Source: Cyclobacterium plantarum (lineage in GTDB: Bacteria > Bacteroidota > Bacteroidia > Cytophagales > Cyclobacteriaceae). Taken from it: DNA of 64,000 nucleotides. Shown here in pieces: positions 16,448 through 26,272 of the stretch (positions are counted from its first letter, which is position 1; every line of letters starts with the position of its first letter). The position numbers were made by a program, and so were the translations under genes. The notes under the pieces were generated by a model. The model ran no database searches and was not told where the DNA came from. It worked only from the letters and a program-made list of their open reading frames with translations. The stretch spans positions 541,325 to 605,324 of the forward strand of contig NZ_JAANYN010000001.1 of the NCBI RefSeq assembly GCF_011290685.1, given 5' to 3'.

Positions 16448-17473
16448 TTAAAACTTTTTATAGAAAAGTAAACAACGTATAAGTAATTTAACTGTTGGAT
16501 GGGGTTCATTAGACGGGAAAGAATTTTTATTCTTTAAATAAAAAAAGAAGGTTTTAGGACCAATTTGAGATGATTTTTTGCAGACAAAAAAGAATATTGA
16601 TGCCAGTACTTTATTAAATGAGTTTTTGCTGTAAAGCTCAACTTTTTTGTTCCTTTCTTTTAGGTATAGAAGCCAATTATAAATTTCAGTTAATTCTGTA
16701 TAAGACGATATTAGTTGTGTAGAAGCGCAGCCATAATGTAATTTATAATTTTTTTCCTGCTTTAAAATACCCATTTTTTCAAAAGCTTTTGAATATATAA
16801 TTTTGTGAAATTCAAACAGTTGTTGTTTACGTTCAGAATATACTTTCATGATACTTTTTTCTGAAGCTCTATAATGATAAAGTACCGGATCGATATTTTT
16901 AATTGGAAAATGAAAACTAGCCTGCAAGTAAAAGTCATAATCTTCAGCTACTGCAAGTCTTGTATCATAAGAGAGTTTTGCTTTTCTTATCATTTCCATT
17001 CGATACATAGCAGTGGCTGGTCGAATTGCGGGATAAAATAGCAGTGCTGCCTTTATCATTTCAGGGTCAGAAAATTCTCTTGAGACCCGCGGTTTTCCTT
17101 CACCAAATCGTTTCAAGGCTGTTCCACAAATCCCTATTTCTGCATTTTCTTTTAAGTATTTAAGTTGAATTTCAAACCTATCCGGTTCTATGAGGTCATC
17201 ACAGTCCATCCATGCCAAGTATTCCCCCTTTGCTTCCTTCAGCCCGACGTTCCTCGTATAGGCCACCCCCTTATTTGTTTCATTTTTTATTAACCTGATC
17301 CTACTATCATTTATGGATTTTATAATTTCAATCGAAGAATCCGTTGACCCATCATCTATGATCAACAATTCATAATCGGTAAAGGTCTGATTCAAAACGC
17401 TATTAATGGCTTCCTCCAGGTATTTCTCACCATTATAGACAGGCATTACAACTGAGAGCTGTGGTAAATTCAT
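16448..17473 (-). CDS. Glycosyltransferase family 2 protein
   Basis: It transfers a sugar from a nucleotide donor to a growing glycan or lipid. The GT-A fold is visible: SVVMPVYNGEKYLEEAI at the N-terminus (about 7-23), the IIDDGSTD nucleotide-binding Asp pair (Asp40/Asp41) and the metal-binding MDCDDL cluster (89-94). AEDYDFYLQA further on gives the ED-type catalytic acid. At 341 residues it is a normal single-domain GT2 with an AT-rich, low-complexity tail (SIFFFVCKK). It lies in the AT-rich polysaccharide island and points toward the deacetylase gene. Donor and acceptor are unknown. Confidence 0.85.
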   Translation of the reverse strand: MNLPQLSVVMPVYNGEKYLEEAINSVLNQTFTDYELLIIDDGSTDSSIEIIKSINDSRIRLIKNETNKGVAYTRNVGLKEAKGEYLAWMDCDDLIEPDRFEIQLKYLKENAEIGICGTALKRFGEGKPRVSREFSDPEMIKAALLFYPAIRPATAMYRMEMIRKAKLSYDTRLAVAEDYDFYLQASFHFPIKNIDPVLYHYRASEKSIMKVYSERKQQLFEFHKIIYSKAFEKMGILKQEKNYKLHYGCASTQLISSYTELTEIYNWLLYLKERNKKVELYSKNSFNKVLASIFFFVCKKSSQIGPKTFFFYLKNKNSFPSNEPHPTVKLLIRCLLFYKKF

Positions 17474-17516
17474 TGGGTAATTTGATTTATATATTTTAAT
17501 GTTTTTTAATTTTCCA

Positions 17517-18614
17517 TTAAATTCTACCTAGGATTTTATCGATCCATGAAGGTGAGCTATCGCTTTTGTCATTGAAATGGTCATCTCCTATCAATAAGGC
17601 CAGTGGCTGGAGTGGGATATAATTCTCGCAGATTACTTTTAACATTGCAGCGAAAGGCAAGAACAAGACCATACCGGCAACACCCCAAACCGAGGCTCCG
17701 ATTATCAGACTGAGGATGGCGGCAAATGCATTGACGTTTACACTGTTCCCCACTATCTTAGGACTCAGAAAGTTGCTTTCTATGACCTGAATCAGCCAAA
17801 ACATTCCCGCTACTGCAATAGGCACCCAAAGTTCATCTTTTGACATGAAAGCGTAAAGCACCGGAATACTTGCTCCAAGGGTGGTGCCGATATAGGGAAT
17901 AATGGAAAGGGTCGCCGCCAGGAATCCAAACAAAAAGGGACTATCCAGTCCGATGATCCATAATCCGGTACTATTGGCAAGTCCAAGGATCAAAATCAAG
18001 GTGAGCATGCCCGAAAGGTATTTTTGACCCACATTCTGAATTTTTTTAAGCATTTTTAAAAATTGAGGCTCCTTTTCTTCCGGCGCAAATCGCATGAAAG
18101 CACTCACTAGCCCTTCTTTATAAATAAGGAACAAAAAGGTATAAATGATCACCGTAAAAAGCCCTGTAAGAATATTGGCTGTATTGCTGAAGGTTTTCCC
18201 CAACAGGCTTGCTGCCCCATCTTTGATCCAGGCTTTTCCGTCTTCCAATAATTGATCCTTATCGAAATTGCCCAGAAAACTCAGGTTCTCATTCACAAAC
18301 ACCACCGAATCGGTGAAAATAGACATCAATTTGTCCCCAAAATCGGTCAATTGGTCAGATAGTGAAAGGATTTCTGTGGAGAAAAAAGTCAAAATGCCTA
18401 TCAGTACCAGAAAGAATGATAGCAGTACCAGGATGGCAGCGCCGATGTTACCGATCCTCTTTTGCTTCAGCCTTTTATGTAGGGGATGCAAAATGAAAGC
18501 CAGTAATAAAGCCAGACCCAAAGGAATAAGAATGGATTTGGCCACCACCATAATGGCAACGACCAGCACGGCAAAGGCCAGGGTAAAGAACAAATGTTGA
18601 AAGGATAGTTGCAT
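17517..18614 (-). CDS. AI-2E family transporter (PerM/YdiK-like membrane protein)
   Basis: The 365-residue membrane protein has the DUF20/AI-2E exporter layout. It starts with two or three N-terminal helices (about 8-85), continues with a soluble domain (about 85-150), and ends with a C-terminal helical bundle including the family-typical GFLAATLSIIPYIGTTLGASIPVLYAF and LSPKIVGNSVNVNAFAAI segments. Family members have been linked to quorum-signal export or ion/osmolyte transport; the real substrate here is unknown. It is 43 bases upstream of the glycosyltransferase on the same strand but is a widely conserved gene with normal base composition. Confidence 0.85.
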   Translation of the reverse strand: MQLSFQHLFFTLAFAVLVVAIMVVAKSILIPLGLALLLAFILHPLHKRLKQKRIGNIGAAILVLLSFFLVLIGILTFFSTEILSLSDQLTDFGDKLMSIFTDSVVFVNENLSFLGNFDKDQLLEDGKAWIKDGAASLLGKTFSNTANILTGLFTVIIYTFLFLIYKEGLVSAFMRFAPEEKEPQFLKMLKKIQNVGQKYLSGMLTLILILGLANSTGLWIIGLDSPFLFGFLAATLSIIPYIGTTLGASIPVLYAFMSKDELWVPIAVAGMFWLIQVIESNFLSPKIVGNSVNVNAFAAILSLIIGASVWGVAGMVLFLPFAAMLKVICENYIPLQPLALLIGDDHFNDKSDSSPSWIDKILGRI

Positions 18615-18921
18615 AGGATAAAATTAAAAAGGGTAGTTTATAACTAATTCATGCATCACGTTTAACTTTTCGAAAGAGAAAAGCAGACCGATATCGTTAG
18701 GTATTTCCTGAAAGATGGCATAAATGAGCGTCATCAGGTGGTATATTATCAGCTGTTAGTAGAAAATTTATCTCAAGATAAAGAAAATTTATGTCAAATG
18801 ATTCGATTAAAATTTATTAACTGCGAGTTACGGCAGTCTTTCCCCTCATCAAATTTTTTAAGTGCCTGGTAGCCAAAAAAAGGAGATGCTTATCCCCGAC
18901 GTTGGTAGGATAAATTTTGGT

Positions 18922-18956
18922 TTTGCACCAAAAAAATTGAAACATGTGTACCTTTG
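18922..18956 (+). promoter_or_regulatory. Promoter of the MBOAT/SGNH unit
   Basis: TTTG at 18922-18925 (-33) and TACCTTTG at 18949-18956 (-7, TAnnTTTG) are separated by 23 bases. The -7 box ends 22 bases before the ATG at 18979. The rest of the region 18615-18921 shows nothing recognisable. Confidence 0.5.
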
Positions 18957-18978
18957 ATTTTTTAAAGCATTTTTGGTC

Positions 18979-20361
18979 ATGCTCTTCAATTCTTTTCTAT
19001 TCCTTTTCGTTTTTTTGCCAATTGTTCTTTTGGGATTCTATGGGTTAGGACCCAAAGTGAACCTTTCTGTTATTATTCGTTGGTTGTTTCTTTGTTCACT
19101 ATTTTTTTACGGATGGTGGAAGCCTCTGTACTTGATTCTCATCGGTCTCTCGATCGTTTTTAATTTTTTCATTAGCAAGGAGGTAGCAAAAGGAAAGAAG
19201 CCGTTTTTGGTGGTCGGAATAACCTTTAATCTTCTGATCCTGTTTTTTTACAAATACGCAGATTTCCTGATCTATAATGTCAATGTGATTTCCGATACCT
19301 CCGTTTCATATCTTAACTGGGCACTGCCCTTAGGGATTTCTTTTTATACGTTTCAGCAAATAGCCTATTTGGTAGATTCATGTAAAGGAATCGTGGCGAG
19401 GACCAATTTCTTTTCCTACGGATTATTTGTTTCTTTTTTCCCCCAACTTATTGCTGGTCCCATCGTGCATCACAAGGAAGTGATGCCTCAGATCCGAAAT
19501 CCGCTACTAACACAAATCAATTATCAGAATCTTTCCAGGGGTTTTTTTATATTAATGATGGGGTTGGCAAAAAAAATCGTTTTGGCGGATACTTTTGGGA
19601 TAATAGCAAATAACGGGTATGCCAACATTGAATTGCTTGGGAGTCAGGAAGCCTGGATCACTTCCCTGGCCTATTCCCTGCAATTGTATTTTGACTTTAG
19701 TGGTTATTCTTCCATGGCCATAGGACTAGGGTTACTGTTAAATATTCAACTGCCTCAAAACTTCAACTCTCCGTACCGCTCTGCAACTATTCAGGAATTC
19801 TGGAGGAATTGGCACATTTCCTTAAGCAGGTTTTTGAGGGATTACATATACATTCCCCTGGGAGGAAATAAAGTGAGTTCGGGAAGAACGGATATGAATT
19901 TGATGGTAACCTTTCTCCTGGGAGGGATTTGGCACGGCGCCGGATGGACATTTATTATCTGGGGCTTTTTGCACGGAGTGGCATTGGTAATTCATCGGTA
20001 TTGGAAAAATTCAGGATTCGAGATACCAAAAATACCTTCCATTTTAATTACCTTTTTATTCGTAAACATTACATGGGTATTTTTTAGGGCAGAAAATCTT
20101 GAGGATGCCACAGGCCTGTTGGACGCCATGTTCTATTTTTCAAAAACGGCCACGTCAGATTTTTACCTGGTCAGTAACCTTTACAATTCACCCATTTGGG
20201 CTGCAGGAGTTTTACTTCTTTTTTTGCCAAATGATATGCAACTTGGCAATCAGATTAAGCCAACCTTTAAGTACGGGTTGATGACCGTCTTACTATTTGT
20301 TTTAAACCTGATTTTTCTGAACTCAATTGTTCAAAATGATTTTCTATATTTCGATTTCTAA
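18979..20361 (+). CDS. MBOAT family O-acyltransferase (AlgI-like)
   Basis: This polytopic membrane protein of 460 residues is of the type that passes acetyl groups across the membrane to exopolysaccharides. It starts MLFNSF, the usual AlgI-type opening. The in-frame TTG six bases upstream is unlikely. Diagnostic segments include GISFYTFQQIAYLVDS, FFPQLIAGPIVHH, FDFSGYSSMAIGLGLL, FWRNWHISLSRFLRDYIYIPLGG and the catalytic-His region GGIWHGAGWTFIIWG. It is followed after 6 bases by an SGNH-like protein, matching the AlgI plus AlgJ/AlgX or DltB/DltD arrangement. Together they probably O-acetylate a cell-surface glycan. Confidence 0.92.
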   Translation: MLFNSFLFLFVFLPIVLLGFYGLGPKVNLSVIIRWLFLCSLFFYGWWKPLYLILIGLSIVFNFFISKEVAKGKKPFLVVGITFNLLILFFYKYADFLIYNVNVISDTSVSYLNWALPLGISFYTFQQIAYLVDSCKGIVARTNFFSYGLFVSFFPQLIAGPIVHHKEVMPQIRNPLLTQINYQNLSRGFFILMMGLAKKIVLADTFGIIANNGYANIELLGSQEAWITSLAYSLQLYFDFSGYSSMAIGLGLLLNIQLPQNFNSPYRSATIQEFWRNWHISLSRFLRDYIYIPLGGNKVSSGRTDMNLMVTFLLGGIWHGAGWTFIIWGFLHGVALVIHRYWKNSGFEIPKIPSILITFLFVNITWVFFRAENLEDATGLLDAMFYFSKTATSDFYLVSNLYNSPIWAAGVLLLFLPNDMQLGNQIKPTFKYGLMTVLLFVLNLIFLNSIVQNDFLYFDF

Positions 20362-20367
20362 TTATCT

Positions 20368-21300
20368 ATGAATAAGTATTTTAACCAGTATTTTAAACGT
20401 GTCATTTTCGTCTGTTTCCTGACGGCGGTGGGGTTGATGTTATTGAATATTGGTCTGGATATTTTTGGCGTTTTTGGTTTCAAAAAAAATATCCGGGTAT
20501 ATGGGGAAGAGCGGATATCCAAATACCTGATGGCGTTCCGATACATACCGGAAAATTTTGATGGGGTGATTCTTGGGCCCTCTCTTTCTGCGAATATCAA
20601 CCCTGAACCTGTAAAAGAGATACGCTATTACAATGCCAGCCTGATGGGAGCCAGGGTTCAAACGATGATACCCCTGCTTGATAGGATGTTGGCGTCTAAA
20701 CATCAGATTAAGCGGGCCTGGGTATGTATCCATCCTTACATGACCCAAAGTAATGAAATGGAAGGCAGCCTATTTATGAATACAAAGACCTACTGGACTG
20801 CCTTTGGATCTGTGCATTTGCTCCGCGTATATGGATTTGCCTTGATTAGGTGGTTGAATTTGGCTCCTAACAAGTACCCCTCAGACCAATACCTGATAAA
20901 TGGAACAAATAAATTTGAACCGCTATTTAAAGGACCTGATGTCGAGGCCAAAATTGAGGAAGAGAAAGCCAAGCTTCATTCCGAAGATTTTGAGATAGCC
21001 CCCATTCCAGAAGCCTCACTAAAAGAGTTGTGGCGAATGTTGGAGGCCAACGAAATTCAAACCAAGGTTTATTTTCATCCCGTCCCCTTGCCCATCTATG
21101 AGGATCACAAGGGATCGTTTTCACAATATTGGGAGCAAGTGAAATTGACCTATTCCGCCAATAATCCCCTGATCACTTTTGAAAATTTTAATCGCAGCGA
21201 TTTTTCTTTTTTTACCGGAGACCTTTCCAATTACATCGATCATGGTCATCTGAGTGAGAAAGGCCAACAATTATTACTGAAGGAACTAAGTGGGGAATGA
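20368..21300 (+). CDS. Membrane-anchored SGNH hydrolase-like protein, probable acetylation partner
   Basis: The 310-residue protein has one N-terminal membrane helix (about 10-32) and then an extracytoplasmic domain. It shows traits of SGNH/GDSL esterases of the AlgJ/AlgX/DltD kind: a nucleophile-like Ser in VILGPSLS (about 68-75) and a C-terminal DHGHLSEKG block (about 292-300) in the place of the D-x-x-H catalytic pair. It lies 6 bases after the MBOAT gene, so it is probably the periplasmic transferase that takes the acyl group from the MBOAT channel and puts it on the polysaccharide. Exact family assignment is by pattern only. Confidence 0.7.
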   Translation: MNKYFNQYFKRVIFVCFLTAVGLMLLNIGLDIFGVFGFKKNIRVYGEERISKYLMAFRYIPENFDGVILGPSLSANINPEPVKEIRYYNASLMGARVQTMIPLLDRMLASKHQIKRAWVCIHPYMTQSNEMEGSLFMNTKTYWTAFGSVHLLRVYGFALIRWLNLAPNKYPSDQYLINGTNKFEPLFKGPDVEAKIEEEKAKLHSEDFEIAPIPEASLKELWRMLEANEIQTKVYFHPVPLPIYEDHKGSFSQYWEQVKLTYSANNPLITFENFNRSDFSFFTGDLSNYIDHGHLSEKGQQLLLKELSGE

Positions 21301-21402
21301 GATTTTTATAACATGGCTCAATGATTGTATGTTTATTATTAAAAGAAATGATACGTACGCATGAAAGATGCCCATCGTAAATTTTTAGAAGGAAAAATAA
21401 AT

Positions 21403-22131
21403 ATGTACCGAATGAAAATTTTAAAGATTGTCTACGTTTTCTTCGTAACCATTTTGATTACCGGGTGTACCGCATCCGAAGTCAACCGCTTTATTCAAGG
21501 GGCCACGGAGGCGACTTTGACGGAACAGGATGTAAGCAATGGTCTGAAGGAAGTCCTTATCAAGGGTATTTCCACAGGTGCAGATCAGGCATCAAGAGAG
21601 AATGGGTTTTTCAAAAATGACCTGATCCGGATAGCCCTTCCGGAAGATGTACAGCGAGTAGAAACGACCTTGAGACGAATTGGATTGGGGTCTGAGGTTG
21701 ATCGGGTCCTGCTGACCATCAACCGAGGAGCTGAAAATGCAGCCAAAGAGGCCAAACCCATTTTTATTGATGCCATAAAGCAGCTCACTGTTCAGGATGC
21801 CTGGAATATACTAAAGGGGGAGCAGGATGCCGCTACCCAGTATTTGCAAAGGACTTCCACTGATAGGTTAAAAGTTTTATTTGCTCCACATGTTCAGGAA
21901 GCCCTGGATCAGGTCGGCGCGACCAGGTATTACGGAGATCTGGTGAATACCTATAATGGATTTCCCACTACTGCGAGAAAACTGGATCCGGATCTCAATG
22001 CTTATGTTACCAACATGGCCATTTCCGGACTTTTTGAACTGATAGCAAAGGAAGAAAGGGCCATCCGGGAGAACCCGGCAGAAAGGACTACAGCCCTCCT
22101 GCGCAGGGTTTTTGCCGCACAGGACAATTGA
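21403..22131 (+). CDS. DUF4197 family lipoprotein
   Basis: This putative lipoprotein of 242 residues has its lipobox at Ile-Thr-Gly-Cys after a hydrophobic signal. The body matches the DUF4197 pattern: LTEQDVSNGLKEVLIKGIS near the start, then FKNDLIRIALPEDVQ and KPIFIDAIKQLTVQDAWNIL, with a C-terminal GLFELIAKEERAIRENP. The function of the family is not known. The frame is open from an ATG at 21361, but the ATGs at 21403 and 21412 put the signal peptide at the N-terminus and are preferred. It follows the acetylation pair by about 100 bases. Confidence 0.75.
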   Translation: MYRMKILKIVYVFFVTILITGCTASEVNRFIQGATEATLTEQDVSNGLKEVLIKGISTGADQASRENGFFKNDLIRIALPEDVQRVETTLRRIGLGSEVDRVLLTINRGAENAAKEAKPIFIDAIKQLTVQDAWNILKGEQDAATQYLQRTSTDRLKVLFAPHVQEALDQVGATRYYGDLVNTYNGFPTTARKLDPDLNAYVTNMAISGLFELIAKEERAIRENPAERTTALLRRVFAAQDN

Positions 22132-22638
22132 TATTTTATTTACTTGAAATTATTAAAACTCAGCTCCAAAATTCAGTGGCTGCTTCAATGGCTTAAAAAC
22201 ACCGGGAAATGCGGCTAAAGATTTTATACTGAAAGTTGTAATTCGATAAAACTTAATGCTCCCCTGTCAATTAAAAATGCTAAAATTAATTTGGTAATTT
22301 CTATTTTTTTATTAATTTAATCGTCGAAAATGATCTACCTATCCTAGGGTAGGGAAAAGATTATTCCTAAGAGGCATCAGGTCTTTTTTGATCCGAGGAG
22401 GTTGAACCAGGGTCATGAAAGTTTTTCAATTTCTTTTAAATTACAATTTTATTTTCCCTAATCCGGACAATCAAAACCAACTATTCCGGATTACTGCCGA
22501 TAGGTGAAGTTTTTCATCTGATCCCTACTGATATTTCAGTATTGCTTATCGGTTGACGTTTCCTGTTTCAGGTATTGCATGCAGGCGGGTATTTTGCCTG
22601 CATTGACCAATTTATACTTTCACTTAAATCGATCAACT
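22132..22638. other. Intergenic region upstream of the RHS locus
   Basis: This is a 507-base AT-rich leader before the first RHS gene. It contains no recognisable gene, repeat or terminator. Some short self-complementary runs (around 22340) are too weak to call. Confidence 0.5.
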
Positions 22639-25600
22639 ATGAATCGCAATTCGTGGGTTATGGTGATTTTTTGTGTCACCATCTGCTGCCAACTCAGGGC
22701 GCAGGGACCAGGAGAGGTCATGCATGAACTAAACCCGAAATTCCGGCAAAAAACTCCAAACGTAGCAGCTATGGAAAAATTCGGAAATTACCCTGTCAAC
22801 CTGTACACAGGGCTGCCGGATATTTCCATACCTATTTTTGAAATCAATAGCGGCCCATTAAAAGTACCTGTTAGGTTGAGCTACCATGCTTCAGGGATCA
22901 AATACACAGACCAGGCCAGTTGGGTAGGCTTGGGCTGGTCTGTGATGGGAGGGGGATTTATTTCCCGCAATGTAAATAATAAGCCTGATGAAAATAGTTT
23001 TCTCCGCAATATCAATGATTACACTATTCCCAACAGTCCGGACTGCAACGATTACGAGTATAAAAAGATGTCAGTCGATATCATAGACCGGGAGGCAGAT
23101 CTCTTTTCCTATCAGTTTCCCGGTCAGAGCGGAAAGTTCTACCTGAGGCAGGCTGGGGCAGCACCTTATCTAATTCCAAATTTGCCTTTGAAAATATTTC
23201 ATACCAAAAGACTGGATCAATTTGAAATTTTGGACGAAAATGGCATTGTATACCTGTTTGGTAAAAATAGCAAGGATGACCGCGCTACGGAATTTATCAC
23301 TTCAGGTGGTTCAGAAGGGCATGTTGCCACCTGGTATTTGATGGAAATGCGGTCTCCTGACACAGATGATTTCATCAATTTTTCCTACCAGAATGTGGGT
23401 AAATCCTACCAGCAGGGAGTCAGCAATAGCATGACCCTATTGGATGACTGTATGTTTTTGCCAAACAATGAATTGGATTGCCCCCAAATGGATACCAATA
23501 TTGCTACCGTGTACACCAGTACTTCATCTACCCAGCTGGGGCTGTCCGAAATCAGATTCAAAACGGGCATGGTTAAGTTTGTTTTGGGCTCCAAAAGACT
23601 GGACCAACCCGGGCTCAATCACCTGGACCGTATAGAAGTTTATGAAAAGACCGGTGAAAATTATCAGTTGATTAAACAATACGAATTTGATCTGGACCAA
23701 TATTTCCAGGACCGTAGGCGCAGCCAAAATTACAGGTTGAAGCTGGATGCACTTCGGATAAAAGATGGGGTAAATACCCTCGTCGGTAGCCATAAATTTG
23801 ATTATTTTACAAATTACTTTTCCTGGGATAAGCCCAATAACAGCTTCAGGATTGATAATTTTGGTTATTTCAACAACAAGGCCAATGCTAACCTTATCCC
23901 CCCAACCGAGGTGGATTTGACCACCGGGTTTACCATTGCTTTTGGAACAGCGGATAGAAATACCGATACCACCTACCTGAAAGAAGGGATCTTGAAAAGA
24001 ATTACCTATCCTACCGGGGGCAATGCGGAGTTTGAGTTTGAGCCGCATAAATACCGAATTCTGGATAAAGCACACTTTGCCGGAGGGCTCAGGATAAAAG
24101 CAATCAGGAGAAATACCGGTTCCGAAACCCTGGTCACAAACTATGTGTATGGAGGAAATGGTCCTGGGGCAGGCTACAGAAATTTTATCTTGGATGAGTT
24201 TCTCTATTCAAACACCAGATACTTTAAAACAGGGACACAGACATCCTCCCTTCGCTACAGGAGCAGGATGTATTTTTCCAGTGCCCTGACAGGCAGGGGC
24301 TATGAAGAGTGCCCTGTGGTGTATCCCATTGTAACGGAATATGAAAGCGGAAACGGGAATAATGGCAAGACGGTTTACGAGTTTGATAACAAGTTACATA
24401 TTCCAGATAAGGTGATTGGATATCCTTTTGGTACTTCCACGAAGCCATTTATCAATTCCATGGCCTGGGCCAGGGGGAAATTGACCCGCAAAACTGTTTA
24501 CAACAGCAAGGATGAAATTTTGGCACAAACCTCGATTCAGTATGAAAATTTCAGGGAAGATGAGCAAGCGGTGGGGCAAGGCGTTTTTCAATATGTTTAT
24601 CAAAATGGCAAATTAGGATACCCCTATTTTGAGCTGTGTATGGAAAACAATATTCATTACGATGCCTATGAATACATTGTTACAACACAGAAACAAACCA
24701 CCGGGATTTATAAGCAGTCCGGAATAGAGGAAAGGCTGCGTTCTCCAGGATTAAAGGATTTTACCAGGCTTACCAATATAGAATACCATCCTGAATTTTT
24801 ACAGGTAACCAGAGAGGAAAGCCGGGTAGATGGCAGCCCCCGTTCTACCATCCAGGAAAATAGGTATGTTACCGACTTTCTTAATGGAGGCAAAAACTCA
24901 ACTGGGCAGGCCTTTATTTACGATCAAATGTATCAACAAAATAGATTGCATGTCCCCATAGAAACCTACACCATAGTCAAAGAAGGAGATCAGGGAAGTG
25001 AAAGAATTGTCTCAGGACGGATCAATACCTACAAAGAAATATATCCGGGATCCGGCAAATACCATAAAAGCCTTATCCATTTTCTGGAAACAGCCCGCCC
25101 GCTGGAATTGACTACGTATTCACCAGGGAATTTTGATGCCTCAGGAAATTTGCTCATGGACCAGCACTACCGACCTGGGTTGAGGTTGGATCAATACGAT
25201 CAATCCGGAAACCTGGTTCAAATGACAAGGATAGCAGGCCCGCCTGCCGCCTTTCTCTATGGTTATGCCGGCGCTTTACCTGTTGCTATAGTAGAAAATG
25301 CGCCATGGACGCAGGTTGCTTTTTCTTCTTTTGAAGGAAAAGAGAAGGGAGGATGGACCTATTCAGGGGATGGATTAGTACCGAAGGAAGGCGCTGCCAA
25401 AGCCGGTAAAAAGGCTTATTTGTTGTCCAGCGGACAGGTATCTGCTACCGCAGCCGGAGCTGACGACAACAATGCCTTCAAATTAAGCTTTTGGGCAAAA
25501 GGCGAATCAGGGACCCAGAAATGGTTATTTATGGGGCGGATAGAGACCCTGAATACCCAATGGAAGCTGATAGAAAGAACAGTTACCCAGCCCGCTGTTA

Positions 25601-25824
25601 CCATAAAGGGAGGTGGTATCTACATTGATGATCTCAGACTTCATCCGGCAGAAGCGCAGATGACCACTTTTACCCATGCGCCTTTAAGAGGCCTGACCAG
25701 TGTCATCGATATCAGGAATGCGGCCAAATATTATGAGTATGACGCTTTTGGCAGGCTGGCAGCTGTCCGGGATCAGGATGGTTTTTTGACAACACTACAT
25801 GAATATGCTTACATGATACCCTGA
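22639..25824 (+). CDS. Large secreted RHS/YD-repeat-type protein without RHS core (N-terminal partner)
   Basis: The 1061-residue protein starts with a signal peptide (MNRNSW then hydrophobic, ending near LRAQG). The preceding in-frame ATG at 22579 would bury the signal and is not preferred. Its N-terminal third has segments typical of Bacteroidota wall-associated RHS relatives: FGNYPVNLYTGLPDISIPIFE, VRLSYHASGIKY and WVGLGWSVMGGGFISR. Later parts include RITYPTGGNAEFEFEPHKY, a galactose-binding-like jelly roll (about 890-1010) and a final YD-like motif, AAKYYEYDAFGRLAAVRDQDG. It has no RHS core or toxin tip. It lies two genes upstream of a full RHS protein and likely forms part of the same secreted shell or system. 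Confidence 0.75.
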   Translation: MNRNSWVMVIFCVTICCQLRAQGPGEVMHELNPKFRQKTPNVAAMEKFGNYPVNLYTGLPDISIPIFEINSGPLKVPVRLSYHASGIKYTDQASWVGLGWSVMGGGFISRNVNNKPDENSFLRNINDYTIPNSPDCNDYEYKKMSVDIIDREADLFSYQFPGQSGKFYLRQAGAAPYLIPNLPLKIFHTKRLDQFEILDENGIVYLFGKNSKDDRATEFITSGGSEGHVATWYLMEMRSPDTDDFINFSYQNVGKSYQQGVSNSMTLLDDCMFLPNNELDCPQMDTNIATVYTSTSSTQLGLSEIRFKTGMVKFVLGSKRLDQPGLNHLDRIEVYEKTGENYQLIKQYEFDLDQYFQDRRRSQNYRLKLDALRIKDGVNTLVGSHKFDYFTNYFSWDKPNNSFRIDNFGYFNNKANANLIPPTEVDLTTGFTIAFGTADRNTDTTYLKEGILKRITYPTGGNAEFEFEPHKYRILDKAHFAGGLRIKAIRRNTGSETLVTNYVYGGNGPGAGYRNFILDEFLYSNTRYFKTGTQTSSLRYRSRMYFSSALTGRGYEECPVVYPIVTEYESGNGNNGKTVYEFDNKLHIPDKVIGYPFGTSTKPFINSMAWARGKLTRKTVYNSKDEILAQTSIQYENFREDEQAVGQGVFQYVYQNGKLGYPYFELCMENNIHYDAYEYIVTTQKQTTGIYKQSGIEERLRSPGLKDFTRLTNIEYHPEFLQVTREESRVDGSPRSTIQENRYVTDFLNGGKNSTGQAFIYDQMYQQNRLHVPIETYTIVKEGDQGSERIVSGRINTYKEIYPGSGKYHKSLIHFLETARPLELTTYSPGNFDASGNLLMDQHYRPGLRLDQYDQSGNLVQMTRIAGPPAAFLYGYAGALPVAIVENAPWTQVAFSSFEGKEKGGWTYSGDGLVPKEGAAKAGKKAYLLSSGQVSATAAGADDNNAFKLSFWAKGESGTQKWLFMGRIETLNTQWKLIERTVTQPAVTIKGGGIYIDDLRLHPAEAQMTTFTHAPLRGLTSVIDIRNAAKYYEYDAFGRLAAVRDQDGFLTTLHEYAYMIP

Positions 25825-25831
25825 AAAACTG

Positions 25832-26272
25832 ATGAAATCAATATACCTATTGTTTTTACTTCTATCCCCTGTTTTTGGTTTTGCCCAGAAAACGGCAAGC
25901 CAGGTGGACCTCTCGGGTGTATGGGAACTTGACCTTAAGCGGCAAATGCAGGAAATTAAAAAACTTCCGGACAGCAAATTTACAGCTATGCCCGGACCTG
26001 TCCGGGAAATGTTCCTGGCATCACTGAAAACAAGGAAATATATTTTTTATCCCGATGGTGGATTTGAGGCCTATTGGCTATTGAGTGGCAAATCCCATGT
26101 GTTAGTAGGAACCTGGAAATTTGAGTTTCCGGATAATTTGAGCCTGTCGCTAGAGAACGGGCAGGATAAAAAATATACGGTTTCATTTCAGACGGAGAGC
26201 CTGAAGCTGGTTTCCGGTGAAAATACGGAAAATGTATTGCATACCCTTTACCTCAAAAGAGAAGTGCCATGA
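25832..26272 (+). CDS. Small secreted lipocalin-like hypothetical protein
   Basis: The 146-residue protein has a clear signal peptide (MKSIYLLFLLLSPVFGFAQ). The mature part has the look of a small beta-barrel of the lipocalin-like type: DLSGVWELDL near the start, YIFYPDGGFEAYWLLSG in the middle and VLVGTWKFEFPDNLSLSLENG later. Such domains are common as small periplasmic ligand-binding or accessory proteins. It sits 8 bases after the first RHS-type gene and overlaps the start of the second by 4 bases, so it is embedded in the RHS operon. Its role there is unknown. Confidence 0.65.
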   Translation: MKSIYLLFLLLSPVFGFAQKTASQVDLSGVWELDLKRQMQEIKKLPDSKFTAMPGPVREMFLASLKTRKYIFYPDGGFEAYWLLSGKSHVLVGTWKFEFPDNLSLSLENGQDKKYTVSFQTESLKLVSGENTENVLHTLYLKREVP

